Positions 1 to 12,017 of a stretch of 64,000 bases of DNA are shown here, piece by piece. The stretch's first letter is position 1, and every line of letters begins with the position of its first letter. The translations under genes and the position numbers were made by a program. Source of the stretch: Colius striatus (taxonomy: Eukaryota; Chordata; Aves; Coliiformes; Coliidae); assembly GCF_028858725.1 (NCBI RefSeq), contig NC_084760.1:58491367-58555366 (forward strand), in the 5' to 3' direction. Under the pieces are notes generated by a model that was not told the origin of the DNA, searched no databases, and saw only the letters and a program-made list of their open reading frames with translations.

Positions 1-2034
1 CAATAACTCACTTTGACCCTAAAATAGGTTAATTCTTTGATTGTTGTGATTCATACATTCCAACTTGCCTCTCTGTCCTTTAAATCTCTTTTTTAATGTT
101 TATTTGCTTTATTCTTTGATTACAGTCCTATTAAGAACATAGGACAGAGTGGTCATGAAATTCATTCCTCCTGCCTTTTCCAGGCAAGTTTGTCATGGAG
201 CTACTTTAATAAATCTTCCAAGCTCTACTTTAAAATCAATTAAATTTTCTGCCTCCGCTTTCCTAACAGAAGGCTGTTTCTACACCTAGTGATTAGAAAC
301 CATCTTCCAGTTTTCCAGCCCATACTGATTTGTATCTTGCTTGTGCTCATTTGCTTTCACGACAATTCCATCCATTAACATCCCTGATATGCTTAGAACT
401 GTCTCACATTTTATTTTCCTAGGTTAAACAAATCAAACCCTTGTAATCAATGTGTCTCACATAAGCTTTCCATTCCCCAGAGGCCTCTGCTCTTCACTGG
501 AAATATTCTATCTGATTCTAGGCCTTATGTATCCTAGGAATTACTTGCTTATTTCACAGCTGCATCACTCTGGTGACTCAAACATGCCTTGTGACTCATT
601 GACTTCCACACAAGAGTTTCACGTTTTACTCTCTATTGTTGATTCTCTTAAGAAACTGTTACTGTTAGTTCTTATGTGCATGACCTTGTATCTTGTGGTA
701 TTTAGTATCTTCTAATTTTCTATAGTTCAGTCATTGAGAATAAAAATTGTATCAATTCACAATTTATAGATGTATACATGAATGTATACATTTATAACTT
801 GGTCTTCCCGAATCATATTTTATCAGAAAAACTAATTTTAAAAAGTCCCTTTCATTTTTATGCAAAGGTCATGAAAATATTAAGTGATATTGGTTCTCAG
901 ATGAGTCTTCACCCAATTCCACTCACATCCTTCTTTCTGCCCAGCAGTTCTCACCTCAGTACACACAGTCATTACTGCCTCTTCAGCCAGTGCTACACCT
1001 AAAAAGCTAGATCTATCTCCATTTCATCCAGCTTGTCATGGGCCTGAGTGCACCTATGGGCTCTGCAACCTCTTCTCCTCACTCCTATGGGTTTTGTTGC
1101 CTGTGCTCAAGGCCACCTCTGATTTGGCACAGCTATGTAACCTTGTGTCAGGCACTGGTGACACGTTTGATGTGTGAGGAAGATCTTGGAGAAACCTTGT
1201 TGGTGACTCCTTATTAAACTCAAGCCTTTGTCCTCAGTCTTTCCCTGCACTACACTGCAGCTACGCCTGTTCCTTGCTTCGCCCCTCACTGATCCTAACC
1301 TTGATTTGCAGACTTCCTGGTGTAACCTCAGATCTATCTCCTCTCTATGAACCTGTCTGAACTCTGAGTTGATCCTGGTTATCATCCCTAGACCTGTTCT
1401 TCCTGTATTTGAGTACTGAAGGATCAAGCCCTGTTAGTGAGGCTGCTGCCCTGCCTACTTCAGTGTTGTCTTCTTCCTACTTGTCTTCCCTTCCAGAGCA
1501 ATCCCTTCTTGCTAATTCTGGACATAGCTTGGTGTTTTATAATACAAAATTATTTCCTCTCATTCAGATGTGAAAAATATTGTTGATGTAACAAATCAGT
1601 AGGTTATCCTGACATATCTTGCCTCTCTGTGTCCCCAAACTATGACAGTTTAGAGGTCTAGTATATAGTTACAGAGATGTCAAAGTTTGCTCTGATTAGT
1701 GATTAGATACCTGGGTATGACAACAGCCAGTTGAGCTGAAACTAGGCTGAGCTCTTACAATGCCATCTCGCATGAAAGACCATCCAGGCTTAACAGCAGG
1801 AAAAACCAATTTGAAGAAAAGGTCAGGTAAATAACCTATGTTGAGTTTAATATTGGTGTAATATTAATATCTGGGGAAGCAATGACCCCTACATCCAGTC
1901 TGCTGTTGATCATAGTAATTCTCAAGTCATGGAGATATCTTGCGGGTATCTAAAATGAGGATAACATACTGAAACAGACACTGAAAAAGTTGTAGCTTTT
2001 GGTTTTGAAACTTAATAGCAACCTGAGAAACCCA
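1..2034. other. Non-coding sequence upstream of the CpG island
   Basis: No gene is supported here. Open frames are short (at most 106 codons) and lack any recognisable motif. The part from about 1000 to 1530 is richer in C and T than its surroundings and contains the word AGATCTATCTCC twice (near 1010 and 1328). It may be an old, decayed interspersed repeat, but I do not recognise the family. Confidence 0.5.
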
Positions 2035-2245
2035 GAGTCATTACGGTTGGAAAAGCCCTTTAAGAACATTCAGTCCAACCACTAACCTCACACTGCCAGG
2101 CCCATCACTAAACTAAATCTTATCTTTCAGCACCTCAACTATGCATCTTTTGAATATCTCCAGGGATGGTGACCCACCTCCCTGGGCAGCACATTCCATC
2201 CTCTTGGTGAAAAAGTTCTTCCTAATGTTGAATCTAAACGTCCCA
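2035..2245 (-). repeat. CR1 LINE 3' fragment
   Basis: Read on the reverse strand this is the 3' end of an avian CR1 non-LTR retrotransposon: the end of ORF2 and the short 3' UTR. On the + strand it shows the inverted CR1 tail (GGTTGGAAAAGCCCTTTAAG, then a TCCAACCACTAACC block) and the later CTCCAGGGATGGTGACCCACC segment, which encodes the ORF2 C-terminus in reverse. It is severely 5'-truncated, as most CR1 copies are, and divergent. Confidence 0.9.
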
Positions 2246-3966
2246 AAGGCAAAAATTTCTGATGCACAGAAAAAACTGACAACTATAAGAGTGAATTTGA
2301 TTCACCATTAGATATGGATAGAAAAGTTTTTAAGATAGTTTAGAACATCAAGTTGAAACTATATCCTCTTTCAGCCCTGGTAAGTGATAAATCCATAATT
2401 GAGCCTACTACCTAAAATCTGAGACCTTCATTACATAAAGCAGCAGAGGTTCCTACCTTCAAGTCTCGCTTTCAGTTTCTACAGTCTACTTTTGGAGTGT
2501 TACCTCAAACTCATCTGCAGTGAGACCTGGGAAGAATTCCTCCAGCTGGAAGAGTATGTAACTCTGTAACTAGTTTTTAGAATCAACCTGGTATAAATGT
2601 AGTCAAATCCTCAGCTATGAAACTGCTATTCAATTCTTCAAGTTACAGGCATATACTTGGGGTGAAGTGGTTTCATTTTATTTGTTGCACTTAACAATTC
2701 ATTAGCTTATTTCTCTCACATATATGCAGTCAATTTTTTTTTTGAATGAAGAGGGAGACGCAGATGGGAGAAATTAACAACCGTTACTGCTTGTATGGAA
2801 ACACTTTATGGACTAAATGTTGATAGTAATGTAACTGTAGATAGCGCTTTAAACACCATCTCCCTCTCTATTTCTCACAGCTCACTGGCTATGTATACTT
2901 CCACAACAATGCAAATAGTTGACAAAATGGAAATCACCAAGATGAACCCTGAACTTGGCATTCCCAGTAAGAAGTACAGAAGGCCACTACATCATTTCTT
3001 GGCAAAAGAACTGGCATGTTTTCCATTGACTTACAAATGACAAATGGCTGAGCTCTATAAGAGCACAATTGTTGCTGCCCTGTACTAGGGAATGTTTTCT
3101 AGACGGCTGCAGAAGTGATGGGCGCCTGCTAGTAGAGATCCCAGCAGCAGAGCCCAGGCCATTTGGGGTGAAACCTCAAAAGTGAGCAGCCACTATGAAG
3201 AGAAAGAACGAGTCTACTCCAAGTGGCATGATGAGAGAAACAAGTGGGCTATGTTGCTGGATGTAAGTGTATTATATGCAAAATGTTGTGTTCCTTGAAT
3301 TTGAGTATGGAGTAGCAAACAAATTTATCAATGGAAAATGCTGTTGTTTGAAAGCTAAGACAGACAATCATACCAAATTCAGGCTTGCACATAGCCCCAG
3401 CCCTGCTCAATGTTGACTTCAACAAGAAAAGATGTGTTTGTGTGCATAGATTGTGAAGTACTTATGTTGGGAAATACATATAATTGCTTCACCTCCATGT
3501 AAAATACAACAAATATTCAGTTTGAAGAGTGGTGTTACAACATCTGTGAAGATGCAGGGTGACCATGCAAGTTTGAAGCAGGCTGACAGTGTAATCTCAT
3601 TTTTGTGTCTTTGTGCAGATATACTGTAAGTTCAGCTCAGCTTTCTTTGTCTAACAGTCTATTATGTACTTTCTCAGTATGCCTACATGTAGGTTGCAAG
3701 CCTTGCTATTGACTTCCTTCCGTTATCAAAATTGGTTTTTATTGTGTTTTATAAAGCATTTTTGTTCTTTAGGTAAACTATGCAATATATTTTAATTGGC
3801 ATAAGGACTTTATGCAGTAATATGTTTTTTTTCTTGCCGTGTGTGGCTAGGTCTGGAGCTGGCCTACCACTACCCTACACAGCAGGAAACAGGCTTATTT
3901 GCAGTTCCAATTTTCTGATTGCCTCCCCAAAAACCTTTTGGGTCTTTTAAAAGTTTGGGTTGTGGG
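2246..3966. other. Non-coding sequence, possible exon-like segment
   Basis: Mostly AT-rich unique sequence without a recognisable gene. A good-looking splice acceptor (pyrimidine tract ending CTCACAG at 2880) and a consensus donor (GTAAGT at 3263) lie here. They enclose a segment whose last 144 nt are open in one frame; this is listed separately. Confidence 0.4.
3119..3262 (+). other. Exon-like open segment ending at a consensus donor
   Basis: One frame is open for 48 codons from just after a TGA (3116-3118) up to GAT|GTAAGT, a consensus 5' splice site at 3263. The conceptual peptide is charged and tryptophan-containing near its end (HYEEKERVYSKWHDERNKW), which looks more protein-like than neighbouring frames. 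There is no strong acceptor directly in front: AG dinucleotides at 3101 and 3131 have poor pyrimidine tracts. It could be an exon of an upstream gene or lncRNA, a pseudogene fragment, or chance. I recognise no homologue. Confidence 0.2.
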
Positions 3967-4010
3967 TTTGTTTTGTTGTTGTTGTTGTTGTCGTTTGTTT
4001 GTTTGTTTTT
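3967..4010 (+). repeat. (GTT)n/(GTTT)n microsatellite
   Basis: A run of GTT units changing to GTTT units directly at the 5' edge of the CpG island. It creates spurious poly-Val, poly-Cys and poly-Leu stretches in all three forward frames. Confidence 0.9.
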
Positions 4011-4175
4011 TCCCGCAGCACAGGTATTTCTCTGTTTCTCACGGTCGGGGCTTCGTCTTTGCCCGCAGAGAGCCTTCCTCGTGCGGCCAGCGCCGAGGAG
4101 CGTGGCGTTCGCTCTCCCGGCGCTCACCTGGCCGCTCCCGAAGGGCGGGACCCGGCCGGCTACACGCCCGGCCCC

Positions 4176-4182
4176 GGTAAGC
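4176..4182 (+). promoter_or_regulatory. Candidate splice donor of an upstream leader exon
   Basis: CCCCG|GTAAGC lies inside the CpG island about 290 bp upstream of the start codon. GTAAGC is a good 5' splice site, so an alternative non-coding first exon ending at 4176 is possible. Nothing in the sequence proves its use. Confidence 0.25.
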
Positions 4183-4330
4183 CCAGCCAGCCACCCCTCT
4201 TGTCTCAGCCTCGGTCCCCTCCTTCGGCTGTAGGTCCCGGCTCTTTACTCCCCTTGGGAACTCACGACCTCCCGTGCTCGCTCCTCTCCTGCCCTCAGCC
4301 TCGCGTCCCGGCGCGGCTGGGCGGAGAGCG

Positions 4331-4345
4331 GCGGGGCGGGGCGGG
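4331..4345. promoter_or_regulatory. Overlapping GC boxes (Sp1/KLF-type)
   Basis: GCGGGGCGGGGCGGG gives overlapping GGGGCGGGG-type sites, followed by a GGGAGGGG tract. It sits about 125 bp upstream of the start codon, a usual place for Sp-family sites in TATA-less CpG-island promoters. Confidence 0.6.
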
Positions 4346-4467
4346 AGGGGTGTGTCCTGCTCCCTGGCCGGGGCACCGGGGGCTCCTTTCCTCTCACGGG
4401 CGGCGGCGGCTCACTCGCCTGGCTGGCCTGTGCCGGGAGGGGTCAGCTGCTCCGCTGACCGGGAGCC

Positions 4468-4549
4468 ATGGCATGGGAAAGTTTGCCGCTCCTTCTGCTC
4501 CTGGCGGCGCTCGGCAGCCGAGGCCAGTCACCGCCGCCACCGCAAAGAG
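4468..4549 (+). CDS. First coding exon with signal peptide, gene not identified
   Basis: This is probably exon 1 of a gene for a secreted or single-pass membrane protein. The ATG is in a strong Kozak context (GGAGCCATGG). It opens MAWESLPLLLLLAALGSRGQ: a short polar start, a leucine/alanine hydrophobic core and small residues suited to signal peptidase cleavage around G16-Q20. A proline-rich SPPPPQR follows. The exon ends after 27 codons plus one base at AAAGAG|GTACGG, a reasonable donor, so the intron is phase 1, as is common between signal-peptide exons and modular extracellular domains. Without splicing the frame runs on to 4776 as low-complexity GC-driven sequence that looks like intron, which supports a splice here. 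It lies in the CpG island just downstream of the GC boxes. I do not recognise the gene, and no downstream exon is certain in the remaining 59 kb. Confidence 0.6.
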
Positions 4550-6783
4550 GTACGGGGAAGCGGAGAGCCCGTGCTTCGCTCGTCCTGGCCAGGGTTGCGG
4601 GGGGAGACGACCTTGCCACCGTTTCGTTAGCCCTTGTGGTGACGGGAGAGCCGGGGGGACGGGGACAGAGCTCGACAAGTAAACCCCCTCCTGCTGAGGA
4701 GACTCGGCTGGGGAGGGCGGCCGGGGCTGGCACGTCAGCCGGGTCGAGGAGGGCTTCTGTGGAGCTGGGAGCGTAGCCTTTAGCAGGGGCCGAGCGCTCG
4801 CACCGCGCGGAACGGCGGCCACCCCGCGTACCGCGCGCGGCGCCGCGGTCCCCGTCCGGCAGCCGTTCCGCACGCTCTGCCTCCCGCGTCAGTTCCCGCA
4901 CACGAGCGTTCGCCGACAGGCAACGTGACGAGCCGGGGCGCGGCAGATGGGCTGCGTCGTGACTGAACGCGGAGGGGCGGATCACAATCGTGATGGTTGA
5001 GGGACAGCGGGACGACGTGTCCCGGTTCCCGAAGCGCCGCATAGCTTTTGCAGGCTGATCTGTGGGCATCCCCCTCCTCTGTTGGCAGCTCTGTGAGGAG
5101 AGGGAGCTTGACAGGCCGTATGGGAGCAAATGCGGGCTGCTCAGGCTGCTTTTACTTAAAGGTGGCCGTTTGGTGCGCTTAACCAGTAACAAAGCTCTTC
5201 TCGGTGTTAAAAACTAACCGTGACTGAAATAGGAGCAGAGTCAATTGCTCCCCGCACGAGTAGTCAATGTCCTACATATACAGTCATCTCCCCTTGCGCT
5301 ATGTATGGGTATGTTGACACTAAGGGGTTTTGTGTTTGTTTGCTTTTTAAATTAGTGTTATGTGGCAAGAACAAAAAAGTGATGTACAGATGTGGGAGAA
5401 ATAAACTTCATTAACCTTATCACCTCTCATAGCAAATCCTTAAAACTGCTCTTCACCTCATAGTATTACTTCTGGTGACTGCACTTGCTGCTCTTTACGT
5501 TTTTAGCCTTGCTAAAAAGAATTCAGTACGGAGATAGTACGGGTGTGTTAAAATAATACTAATTAAAGCCACTGGAATCACAGCTAGCTTCTTTTTGACC
5601 TTGATGTCACACTATAGGCTGAACACTTTGGATTAGGAATTTTTAGGTTTTAGGATTTACTTTAGAAAATATGATGCACTATCACTTTGAAGAAAGTGTT
5701 GCAAGCAGCTGGCACCACCTTAATACTAATAGTACCATGTGAGGATAACAGTTGATCAAATATCTCTATAAATAAAAACTCATCCAACAAACAGTGTTTA
5801 GGTAATGACTTATGGGTAAACATTGAAGACTAAGATTTTATAAGAAGAACATTTAAGATACAGTACGTTACGCACTTTCTTTTTGCCATTTTTTTTTTTT
5901 TCATCTAGCAGGCAATTCATTTTTTTTCATCTAGAAAAATACTGATTTGCCATTACTTTTAATGTTCCTCTCTCTCACCCACATACATACATACAGACAC
6001 TTTTGGAGAATGTCGTTTACTTTATCTTGAGGTTTTCAACCTCTGCAGTGAAGGGAAATTATTATCTTCCTTTTAAATTAGAAGTGGGTGTCTTGAGTGT
6101 TCATCTGCTGCATCATTGATATTATAACTGGGTTCTGGTTATTCTATGAGAAGCAGTAGGCTTTTAATTAGATGTTAATAATATGGTGATGGGACCTTGT
6201 GAACCTCACAGTTGATTTCAAATGCTGGGCTGACAGATTTTTAAGCCATTTGCAGTCTTCTCAATTTCTTTCTAAGATCTGTTAGAGCTGCTAGGAGGTG
6301 CTAGCACTATGTAGATATCACTGTGTGGCCAAGGCAAAGGGATAATGGACTATCTAATGCAAAAAATTTGAAAACCCTGACTTCACTGAAGTCCTTGGGG
6401 GTTTTTAACATGTGCAAGAATGTTACCAGACCCACTGTTTGTAACGTTAGATTTACAACTTTTGCTTTTCCACTTTATAGTTATTTGTTAAGAAACATAA
6501 TGTTGGAGGGTAAGTATTGCTAATTGTTAGCACAAGTAGGATGTCTGCAGAGAAAATTATGTAATAGAGCTGCAATGCTTTGAAAAATGGTATTTGAGAC
6601 ATCACAGTGAATTCCCATGTTGCCCTTCAGAACAGAACAGTTCAAGAACATTTTGCACCTCAAAGAAGGGAACAATCTGTAATTCTAGTTGTTTTGGTGG
6701 GGTTTTTTTGTGTTTAGTTTTTTCTTTTTTTTAAGTTGGTAAAAGAGTTACTATGGTCAGAAACCTGGAGTTAATTTAACTTC

Positions 6784-6807
6784 TTTTTTTTTTTTTTTTT
6801 TTCCCCC
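6784..6807 (+). repeat. T19C5 homopolymer tract
   Basis: Nineteen T followed by five C. Similar T19-plus-C tracts occur at 9162 and 43702. Read on the other strand these are G runs leading into A19. They could be slipped polypyrimidine tracts or old retroposon tails. Confidence 0.9.
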
Positions 6808-7162
6808 AGCTGCACATGTTATTTGTTCTTCTGTTGTTTGAACATTCAGTAGTCATGTAGAATTTATCATTAAATAGAAGAATCATATTCAGAAAGGCAT
6901 GTGCATTCTGTAACAGTGTTTCTTAAAGGTATGCATAACTTGAAGTTAAGGCGAACTTACTGAAGTGCTATATAATGTTCCTTTTGAATCTCAGTTCATC
7001 TTCTTTCCTATGAAATGTGAGAGAAAATAGTAGCAGTTTAGAAAGGAATAAAAAACTTGCTTTTGATCTTGGAAAATTCATCCTTTTATTAACAGGTCTA
7101 AGTATCTATTACTAGAGAACTGAAGCTATAGAGCTATGAGAGGTGTGAATAGTAGGGTCAGA

Positions 7163-7254
7163 GCTAAGAAACACCCACTGCACAGTAACTTGATCTGTGG
7201 TGTCAGCTGTTGACGTCAGTGGAGATCACTTGTGGAGCACAGGTGTTTCTTAGC
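7163..7254 (+). other. 92-nt imperfect hairpin
   Basis: Arms 7163-7175 and 7242-7254 are perfectly complementary over 13 bp. Inside them CACA (7181-7184) pairs with TGTG (7231-7234), and TGATCT (7191-7196) pairs with AGATCA (7223-7228), leaving a 26-nt apical part. The pairing is collinear, with small internal loops, like a microRNA-precursor or a palindromic MITE. I recognise no known microRNA seed, and the flanks show no target-site duplication. It may be a chance fold. Confidence 0.35.
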
Positions 7255-9161
7255 ATATCACAAATCGGAAATGTAAGTTGACTCCAAGAAGTGATGTATA
7301 TAGGATGCTTAGAAAGTCAAAATGAAGTTTCTCACTTGAAAGAGAAATGAAGGGTGAATGTCAGCCTAGTGTTAGAAGAATGTGACTGGTGCCAGCCTGT
7401 TATGGATGGTGGCAAGTTGGTCAATTTTTTTAAATCCATCCATAGGTTACATTTGTTAAATGAGTATTCAGGGTTTAGTTCAAAACTATTCTCTGTGTTA
7501 TCTTGTGGAAATGAGAAAAAGTTACATGATTCCATCCCATATAGGTATATGTGTGAATATTGTGCTCTGAAAGGCCAAAAGAGAAGGATAATGGGATATA
7601 ATTTTAATATTTCACATAGTAAGTTTGAAGAATGATGCGTGGATTTAGATTCTTTGTTTCTATAGAAAAAAAAACCAAACCCTCAGATGCTTGGTTAACA
7701 TAACCTGATAAAGCAAAAGTGAACTCTTCTGTTTCTTTGGCTTAAGGTCAGTTTTCAAAGATGACCAACCTGCAAGCCGTAATGTTGGTATAGAGAGCAT
7801 TTCCATCATGGTTGATAGCATTCAAAATCCTTTCAAAAGATCTGCTGACTCTATTTGGAGAATGATGCTTGTAAATGATTTAGTTTGCATTGGAAAGAAT
7901 GATGTTGGTAAATTTACTTTCTGCTTTCCCAGGAGAACAAGGCTTAGGCGATTCCTCTGTTTATCAGCTTGGTATCACGTAAATAAATTTTGAAGAAGTA
8001 GTCCAATATCAACCAAATCTGACAGCAATGTAAAATCTTTAGGATAATCAGTGAAAATCAATGGCTATTTTGGAGAAAGAGCCCCAAAGTACTTTATTTT
8101 CTGTGAGAGAAAGGGTAAAATTTAGCCATTTTCTAATCCATTCTGTCTGGTTAGTCAGTGTATGTAGGGCTCTGGCTTCAAGAATGTGAGGGAGATGATC
8201 TGTTGTGGATAGGGCAGATGTCTTACATTGAGTAAAATTCTGTGTATATATTTTTTTAAAGATTTTATAACAGGTAACAAGCCTTTCACTGAAGTTGTAC
8301 TACAGTATAGTACACCTGGTGTGTACCCTTTTTACATTCATCCTACATGCTACTATTTTTTTTTTTCAGATAGACTTTTGGTGATTTGGAAATTAAGATT
8401 TTTTGTTTTTCTATTTTCTTTTTAAAATATATATTTAAATTTTTAAATGTAAGTATATAAGATCAGTTCTAGAAACTCTCTGAATTAATTACTGCTGCTG
8501 GATCATCAGGGATTAATAAAAAATGTTGGGAAATGCTGCTTTCAGAAATACGTTGTGAGAGCCCAAAACTTTTTACTTCAAAGTTGTTGTCCATATAGTT
8601 TAATTCTTTTCTTACAGTTTAATAAGTGTTTGAGAAAATTAAAGCAGAGGGTATTAAGATATGTTTCAAGTTTAAAATGAGGGAAAGGAAAATATAGTAA
8701 GGGCTAGTTTAAAATATTAGAAATAAGTAGAATTGCATAGACTGATTGGAGACATGAATTTGTGTGTTTTTTGTGACATGCTTTAACTTTAAATATGCAC
8801 AGCCAAACTCAATGAGGTAGATCTTGTACAAGACATGTGAATTTCTCCAAGCAACAAATAAAAACAAGGCATGCACTTCATGTTTTAAACCCTTATTATT
8901 ATTTTTTCCTCCTACTAGTTTTTTGCAGGAATCTTTCTTATTAGGGTTGGAAATCTGAAGTCAGAACAGTGGTTCTCTAGCCTGTTCCAAAAACCTGCTT
9001 CTTTAATACAGCAAACAATCACTTTTAATTAATTCAGGCTGCAGGAAGAAATCCACCCACACATGTTCTAATTTCTTATCCATCTACTTGGCCTGTCAGT
9101 TTTTGGAGATTATAGTATTTTGGAATAAGAGGAAGGATGAATTCCTGGTGCAGGCTTCCTC

Positions 9162-9184
9162 TTTTTTTTTTTTTTTTTTTCCCC
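9162..9184 (+). repeat. T19C4 homopolymer tract
   Basis: Nineteen T followed by four C, the same shape as the tracts at 6784 and 43702. Confidence 0.9.
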
Positions 9185-11984
9185 ACCTGAAGTCCAAACT
9201 CTGTATTTAAAGGTCAGGAATGGTGACAGGACACGAATACATGCAAATATGAACCAGTTGGCATACCTGATTATCTCCTTTTTTTTCCTCAACTTTTTTC
9301 TTAGATAATAAGCCCTTAATTGTTGGACATTTTCCTCCTGAATGAGAACTCTGTCTGGAATATCTGAGAGCTCACATGTCATGCACTAACAACTCAGGCA
9401 ACACTTAAAATAATGCAGACCAAATTTTACTTACAAATTTAAAATACAGACAAATATGTTAACTTTGCTAAACTTTGTATTGACTCCATCCATGTCTTTG
9501 AAACATGAAGGAGAGTTCCTTGAAGTTTGGCAATAAAACTGGTTCATAAGCTGACTCCTGCTCAGGACTGCATGTTATTTATTAACTTGTACAGCTACTG
9601 TAATTGATAGCCAATTCCTAGTTACTGGTTTTCTGCATTTTTGAGTAATCCTCAATCCAAAAATATAGATAAGAGAGGTGCCAAAGAAAATGGCAATGAT
9701 TTTGGACCATGTCTGTACCATGGCTAAGGTAGAGATTAGAACTTTTTTTTTCTCTCAATTTTTTTAATAGATGATAAAATTTCTAGAAAAACTGTGTGTG
9801 ATTTTTGTGCTGAGACATAAAGATCTCTCGGGAGTCTTGCAAAACTCAAAACAAATATCTGTTACTACCCTCATTTTTTTTCAGCAGTTTAGTCTCCATT
9901 AGTTACACCTTAGCATCACAAGGATTTTCCTAGGACTCTGCTCCTTGCCAGATTCCTCTAGCAGACATTAGCTTTGAATCAGACCTTGTAATAACATTAG
10001 ACTGTAAAGCAGCTGTAGCAGTATTATGCCAGGGAAGTCTTGTGAAACCTCGGGAAGAATAATGAACATTCCTATGGAGTGGATTATCCAAATGCCATTG
10101 CAATGCCTTGTTCTGTCCCAACTGAGACATATGTCTACTACTATTATAATTCATGGACTTAAGATGTAATAAAAAAGAAAAATGCCCCAAATTGAACAAA
10201 ATAGGATGTAAAAAAAGACACTTTTTTTTTTTTTAATGGCAAATCTTGTCATTCTTCACCTACCCCAATGAGTGGGACTTGTCTTTCGGGTCAATTAGAA
10301 AGAAGCAGTGGAATTCTTCATCAGAAAAGTTTGGAAAATGCCTCTTAACAATGTTTCCTATTGCTGCAGGAAGCTAGAGCAAAGCTGGGGGTTGGAAATA
10401 AGGATCTTAGCGGTGCAAGAGGAAGAAGTCAGAAGGGCCATTTTTTTCTGCACAGTTCCAGTGAGAGTAAGAGTTGATTTAGGATTTAATGGGGTTTTCC
10501 ACATATACAACAGCTCCTCAGATGAACCCTGGCACTTCCAAATGCCACTTTCACTCAGGCTACCTTTAGGTTTTGATGGAAGATGCTGAACATGGTAGTG
10601 TATCCCTCTGTTTATGCTGGCTACTCAACAGTCTGTCATTCTCTTCAGCAGAAACATCTGAATAATCTCTATTATAGGGATATGCGTTAATGTATTAACT
10701 TTTTTTGAGTATATAGTACACTGAGAATACAGAACTACTGCTGTAAATTTGTTACTGAATAACTTTCAGTCTGGGAGAAGGAACAAATAAAGAGTATTCT
10801 TTGTACATACTAGTATGTTTCTAAATATGTATGATAAAATACTAGGTTGCAGTGATAACTATTTTGTGCATTGTCTAAAGCTGTCTCCAATGGTAGGGAC
10901 TCTGAGTACTCTGGATTCCTCTGACAGCCAGAGCAGTCAATGAAACAAGAAGAAACCTGTGTCTCTTAAAGAATGCAAAGTAACGTAAATGAAAGAGAAA
11001 GTGCTTTTGAGTTCGATATTTGAAACTGCCAGGAATTGAGCATATATGTTTGTGGAAATTCCAGAGCTGGTGATTTGAGCATGATGCAGTTGCATGTCTG
11101 ATTGGGTTATGTGAATTAGACATGCATCTTTTGTAGTGGCCACAAAAAGGTGATTGCAGAGCACTGGAAGTATACTTTGTATATTTAACTTTGAACCATC
11201 ATTGACAATACTGAATTTGTCAATATTACTTGAAAAAATAAATTCTTGGTACAATTTCATCTCTGTGGATAATGTAGTCACCTCTTATGACAACTGTGGA
11301 AAAACCCCAGTCATCTATATAAGAATTTCTCTTCACAGTACATGGCATAAACCAGACTATTTCTCATTGGCTTTTGATTTTTTTCTATAACTGGAGGATA
11401 TTTTCTTTTAATCATTCCTTTTTGAAGAAGAATGAGCCCTGACACAAAAAGGCTTTCTTTACCATGGGGAAAAAAACCCATACATTTAATTAAAAAAAAA
11501 AAAAAATTGTAATATGCACACTGAATTCTTCTCTTAAGCACACTGTCTTTCTGCAGCTGAGCACAGCCTTCTGGATTAGTTCCATTGTATTAAGATTGTG
11601 TGTTGTGTCTGTGGATGGGTTTAGGGTCTGTATAAGTGTGCTTCTGCCTTCCAGTCACTTTTGGTATGCTTATATTGTAAATATAGCAAATATTTTCTAA
11701 ATTCAGAGTAGGTGGGAAGCTTTTACACACATACCTTATAATTATTGATTATGCATGCAGCTTGAGTTTCCTCCCCCAGCTGCAGCTTTCACATGAAGAA
11801 TAAGGCAGTCATTTGCCAACAAAATTAATAGTTAAATGCTTGTATCAACTTCATAGCTTGTTAACAAGAGGGGAAATGCACTGAATCTGCTTGCCATATT
11901 GGAAGGTGTTGTTTAAAAGTGACTTTGAAGATCACAGTTTAATTGGTGAAAGAACTTCGGTGGCACAGAAAGATGACAGGAAAA

Positions 11985-12017
11985 ACAACAACAATCATCA
12001 TCATTATCATTATCATC
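11985..12017 (+). repeat. (CAA)n-(TCA)n-type microsatellite
   Basis: A short, imperfect trinucleotide run of CAA units changing to TCA/TTA units. It produces an artificial Asn/His-rich stretch in a short forward frame. Confidence 0.8.

Larger units (their letters stand above)
4035..5040. promoter_or_regulatory. CpG-island promoter
   Basis: About 1 kb that is GC-rich with very many CpG dinucleotides, in sharp contrast to the AT-rich, CpG-poor DNA on both sides. It holds overlapping GC boxes (4331-4345), other GGGCGG-like sites and the signal-peptide exon. No TATA box is evident, so dispersed initiation between about 4350 and 4460 is likely. The island continues some 500 bp into the intron. 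Such islands often fire in both directions, but no minus-strand exon could be shown. Confidence 0.9.

Noticed and set aside
1000..1530. A third LTR or a coding exon in the C/T-rich stretch
   Set aside because: No TG...CA termini, target duplication or known family could be recognised, and the reverse frame there (1107-1427) has no protein-like pattern.
3960..4682. 240-codon plus-strand open frame across the CpG island
   Set aside because: It starts in a GTT microsatellite and runs through GC-rich, stop-poor DNA with Arg/Pro/Gly/Ala-rich composition. It also conflicts with the signal-peptide frame, which has a better start context.
4443..5192. 249-codon and overlapping 159-codon minus-strand frames
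   Set aside because: They are low-complexity Ser/Arg/Pro-rich frames expected in a CpG island because stops are rare there. No domain, no suitable splice sites and no continuation to the left were found.
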